Source: an archaeon
GTDB taxonomy: Archaea > EX4484-52 > B79-G9
NCBI GenBank assembly: GCA_030594585.1
Contig: JAUVEX010000001.1
Span: forward strand, 1 to 24,039
DNA: 24,039 bases
Direction: 5' to 3'
Made by a program: the position numbers and the translations under genes. Below the pieces are notes generated by a model. The model had not been told where the DNA came from. It was given only the letters and a program-made list of their open reading frames with translations, and did no database searches. Of this stretch, positions 22,841 through 24,039 are shown in pieces; position 1 is the first letter of the stretch; each line of letters starts with the position of its first letter.

Positions 22841-22990
22841 TTGAATGTAACAGTTATTTGTTCTAAATGTGACGGGCTTTTTGATTGGCGCTGGGGCAGA
22901 AGTAAAGGAGTATGTCAGCACTGTGATGCCATGCTGTCAATAAAAGATGTCAAGCTCGCCAAAGGCGAAATAGTTAAGCTATTTCAATGA
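22841..22990 (+). CDS. Small zinc-knuckle protein (49 aa)
   Basis: A short gene with a TTG start: GGTGAT at 22832-22837, then three bases, then TTG. No ATG is in frame except near the middle. The 49-residue product has two C-x-x-C pairs, C7-x-x-C10 in VICSKCDG and C25-x-x-C28 in GVCQHCDA, spaced by 14 residues: a zinc-ribbon or rubredoxin-like pattern. A short basic/hydrophobic tail follows (SIKDVKLAKGEIVKLF). No enzymatic domain. It sits just upstream of the TBP gene, on the same strand, and may be a small nucleic-acid or protein-binding factor (inference). Below the usual length for automatic gene calling. Confidence 0.65.
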   Translation: MNVTVICSKCDGLFDWRWGRSKGVCQHCDAMLSIKDVKLAKGEIVKLFQ

Positions 22991-22994
22991 TTCC

Positions 22995-23002
22995 TTTATA
23001 AA
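22995..23002 (+). promoter_or_regulatory. TATA box of the TBP gene
   Basis: TTTATAAA, centre ~27 nt before ~23026, leaving a 21-nt leader with GGGTGAT at 23037-23043 before ATG 23047. A second box-like CTATAAAT lies at 23012-23019. TBP could bind its own promoter here. Confidence 0.45.
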
Positions 23003-23046
23003 TGAATTATCCTATAAATCTTACATAACAGTTATTGGGTGATTCT

Positions 23047-23655
23047 ATGGCTAAAAAGGATGTAAATGTTCAAAATATTGTTGTCTCAGGGGATAAACAC
23101 ACTATTGTTAAAAACGATATAAAAATTCAAAATATTGTTGTATCTGCGGATACACATACAAAATTTTCTTTAGAAATGCTTGCAGCAAATCTTGACGGTG
23201 CTGAATATGAGCCGGAATCTTTTCCGGGGCTTGTATATCGCGTTAAGGAACCAAAGGCATCCGCTCTTGTGTTTACAACAGGAAAGATAATCTGTTCCGG
23301 TGCAAAATCTTATGATTCTGCGAAAAAATCAATTGCCCAGGCATTGGAAGACTTCAAAAAAATAGGAATTGAGATTACTGGGAAAACAGATACGGCTATT
23401 GTAAATATTGTGGCTTCAGCAAACCTTGGCGTAAAGCTTGATTTGAATAAAATTGTGTTTGAGCTTGGTGAGTGCGAGTACGAGCCTGAACAATTTCCGG
23501 GTTTGGTATACCGGCATGACAAGCCAAAGGTTGTGTTTTTGATCTTTAATTCAGGCAAAGTTGTATGCACGGGCGCTACATGCGAGACAGATGTAGATAT
23601 TGCTGTTGACATGTTGAAAAAGAAGCTTGAAGATATTCACGCTGTAAGGAAATAA
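23047..23655 (+). CDS. tbp: TATA-box-binding protein (TBP), with N-terminal duplication
   Basis: 202 aa from ATG 23047 (a TTG at 23035 is in frame but upstream of GGGTGAT). The two TBP halves are visible: half one with ESFPGLVYRVKEPKASALVF and GKIICSGAKSYDSAKKSI, half two with EQFPGLVYRHDKPKVVFLIF and GKVVCTGATCETDVDIAVDM. The phenylalanines that wedge into the TATA minor groove (F in FPGL and in LVF/LIF) are present in both. The N-terminus is unusual: NVQNIVVSGDKHT (part 1) is repeated as KIQNIVVSADTHT (part 2), a 19-residue copy of the first beta strand. Normal archaeal TBP is ~180-190 aa, so the extra ~20 residues match one duplication. It recruits RNA polymerase with TFB. Confidence 0.95.
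   Translation: MAKKDVNVQNIVVSGDKHTIVKNDIKIQNIVVSADTHTKFSLEMLAANLDGAEYEPESFPGLVYRVKEPKASALVFTTGKIICSGAKSYDSAKKSIAQALEDFKKIGIEITGKTDTAIVNIVASANLGVKLDLNKIVFELGECEYEPEQFPGLVYRHDKPKVVFLIFNSGKVVCTGATCETDVDIAVDMLKKKLEDIHAVRK
23059..23172 (+). repeat. 57-nt tandem duplication at the 5' end of tbp
   Basis: Unit 1 from 23059 and unit 2 from 23116, period 57 nt (19 codons). The first 45 bases of the two units differ at nine positions. The core CAAAATATTGTTGT is identical in both. It keeps frame, and no alternative start codon lies between the units. Confidence 0.85.
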
Positions 23656-23738
23656 TATTTTTTGTTTCTTGACGGTTAAAATTTGTGGTTGGATATTAGA
23701 ACTACTTAGTTATTTTTTAGAATGTTTATGGTTTCTTA

Positions 23739-23981
23739 CTAATCACATGCAAAATCTACTTCATTTATTGTGCATTTGCATGGTTCATCCATACATATAG
23801 CGCATTGGGCCTCGCATATTGCTGCTTCTTCATAAGAAAGTCCGGTATCTGTTATTTTTGTATCTCCGGCATCAATAGAATTCATGACAGCGACGCCAAT
23901 AAGAGCTATTATTGCAAGAGCAATCACTATTGCGATTATCTTTTCCAATCCTCCGCCTGTTAAGTCTCCTTTGCGTTGCAC
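23739..23981 (-). CDS. Class III-like pilin-like protein with Cys-rich tail
   Basis: About 80 aa. The frame opens at GTG 23990, but that GTG is part of a GTGAT site followed after four bases by GTG 23981, so 23981 is preferred (MQRKG-DLTGGGLEKI). R-K-G before the hydrophobic helix (IIAIVIALAIIALIGVAVM) gives the prepilin layout. The short ectodomain has five cysteines near its end in C-x-x-x-C-x-x-C-x-x-x-x-C-x-C (AICEAQCAICMDEPCKCT) plus one last Cys. The pairing of helix and Cys tail resembles 16864-17118. Stop TAG 23739-23741. Function unknown, probably a filament or surface subunit. Confidence 0.7.
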   Translation of the reverse strand: MQRKGDLTGGGLEKIIAIVIALAIIALIGVAVMNSIDAGDTKITDTGLSYEEAAICEAQCAICMDEPCKCTINEVDFACD

Positions 23982-24039
23982 ATAAATCACGATATATTTT
24001 TATCAATTACAGTCAGGTTTAGCTGCCAGGCAAGATTCT

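Noticed and set aside
1..24039. tRNA, rRNA, CRISPR array, insertion sequence or integrase
   Set aside because: Read for acceptor-stem and TPsiC patterns, evenly spaced repeats, inverted terminal repeats and transposase motifs; none was found by eye. Subtle RNAs could still be missed without a covariance search.

Overview
The window looks archaeal. Most transcription starts are preceded by a TTTATATA/TATATAAA-type box. The ribosome-binding sites match the archaeal GGTGAT core. The genes include a TATA-binding protein (TBP), an AMP phosphorylase, a predicted archaeal metallopeptidase with a class III-like prepilin set, and many secreted or membrane-anchored beta-sandwich proteins rich in N-x-S/T sequons. 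The surface-protein style, the compact gene packing and AMP phosphorylase next to a cofactor-independent phosphoglycerate mutase suggest a DPANN-type archaeon. That placement is inference, since no rRNA gene is present.

Left part (1-11326, all plus strand): a surface-protein region. Three gene pairs have the same layout. The first gene encodes a secreted sequon-rich protein ending in a related beta domain, and the second a signal-peptide/Ig-like/transmembrane protein with a basic cytoplasmic tail. The pairs are 3-797 with 807-2225, 2228-2929 with 2916-4262, and 8193-9107 with 9336-10685. Between and after them lie a secreted transglutaminase-like enzyme (4328-5029), a small winged-helix protein (5202-5447), an 853-residue membrane-anchored multi-domain surface protein (5465-8026), and a cytosolic coiled-coil plus beta-sandwich protein (10685-11326) that overlaps the last membrane protein.

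Middle part (11372-16833, plus strand): a predicted zinc metallopeptidase, followed by a tight operon of TrkA and TrkH (potassium uptake), AMP phosphorylase and phosphoglycerate mutase. AMP phosphorylase makes ribose 1,5-bisphosphate. In archaea with type III RuBisCO this compound becomes 3-phosphoglycerate, the substrate of the mutase encoded next, so the last two genes plausibly feed one route.

Right part (16864-24039): seven small or medium type IV pilin-like genes on the minus strand. Several have a K-K/R-G or K-K-A site just before a hydrophobic N-terminal helix. Among them on the plus strand is a secreted cysteine-rich repeat protein (17507-19294). A 49-residue zinc-knuckle protein with a TTG start and TBP follow on the plus strand, divergent from the main pilin operon. 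The TBP has an extra copy of its first beta strand, made by a 57-nt tandem duplication. No tRNA, rRNA, CRISPR array, insertion sequence or integrase was seen, and no gene-free stretch exceeds 300 bases.

TATA box centre to start codon is a constant 27.5-28 nt for several genes with no visible ribosome-binding site, so they are probably leaderless. Genes inside operons carry clear GGTGAT- or GGAG-like sites.
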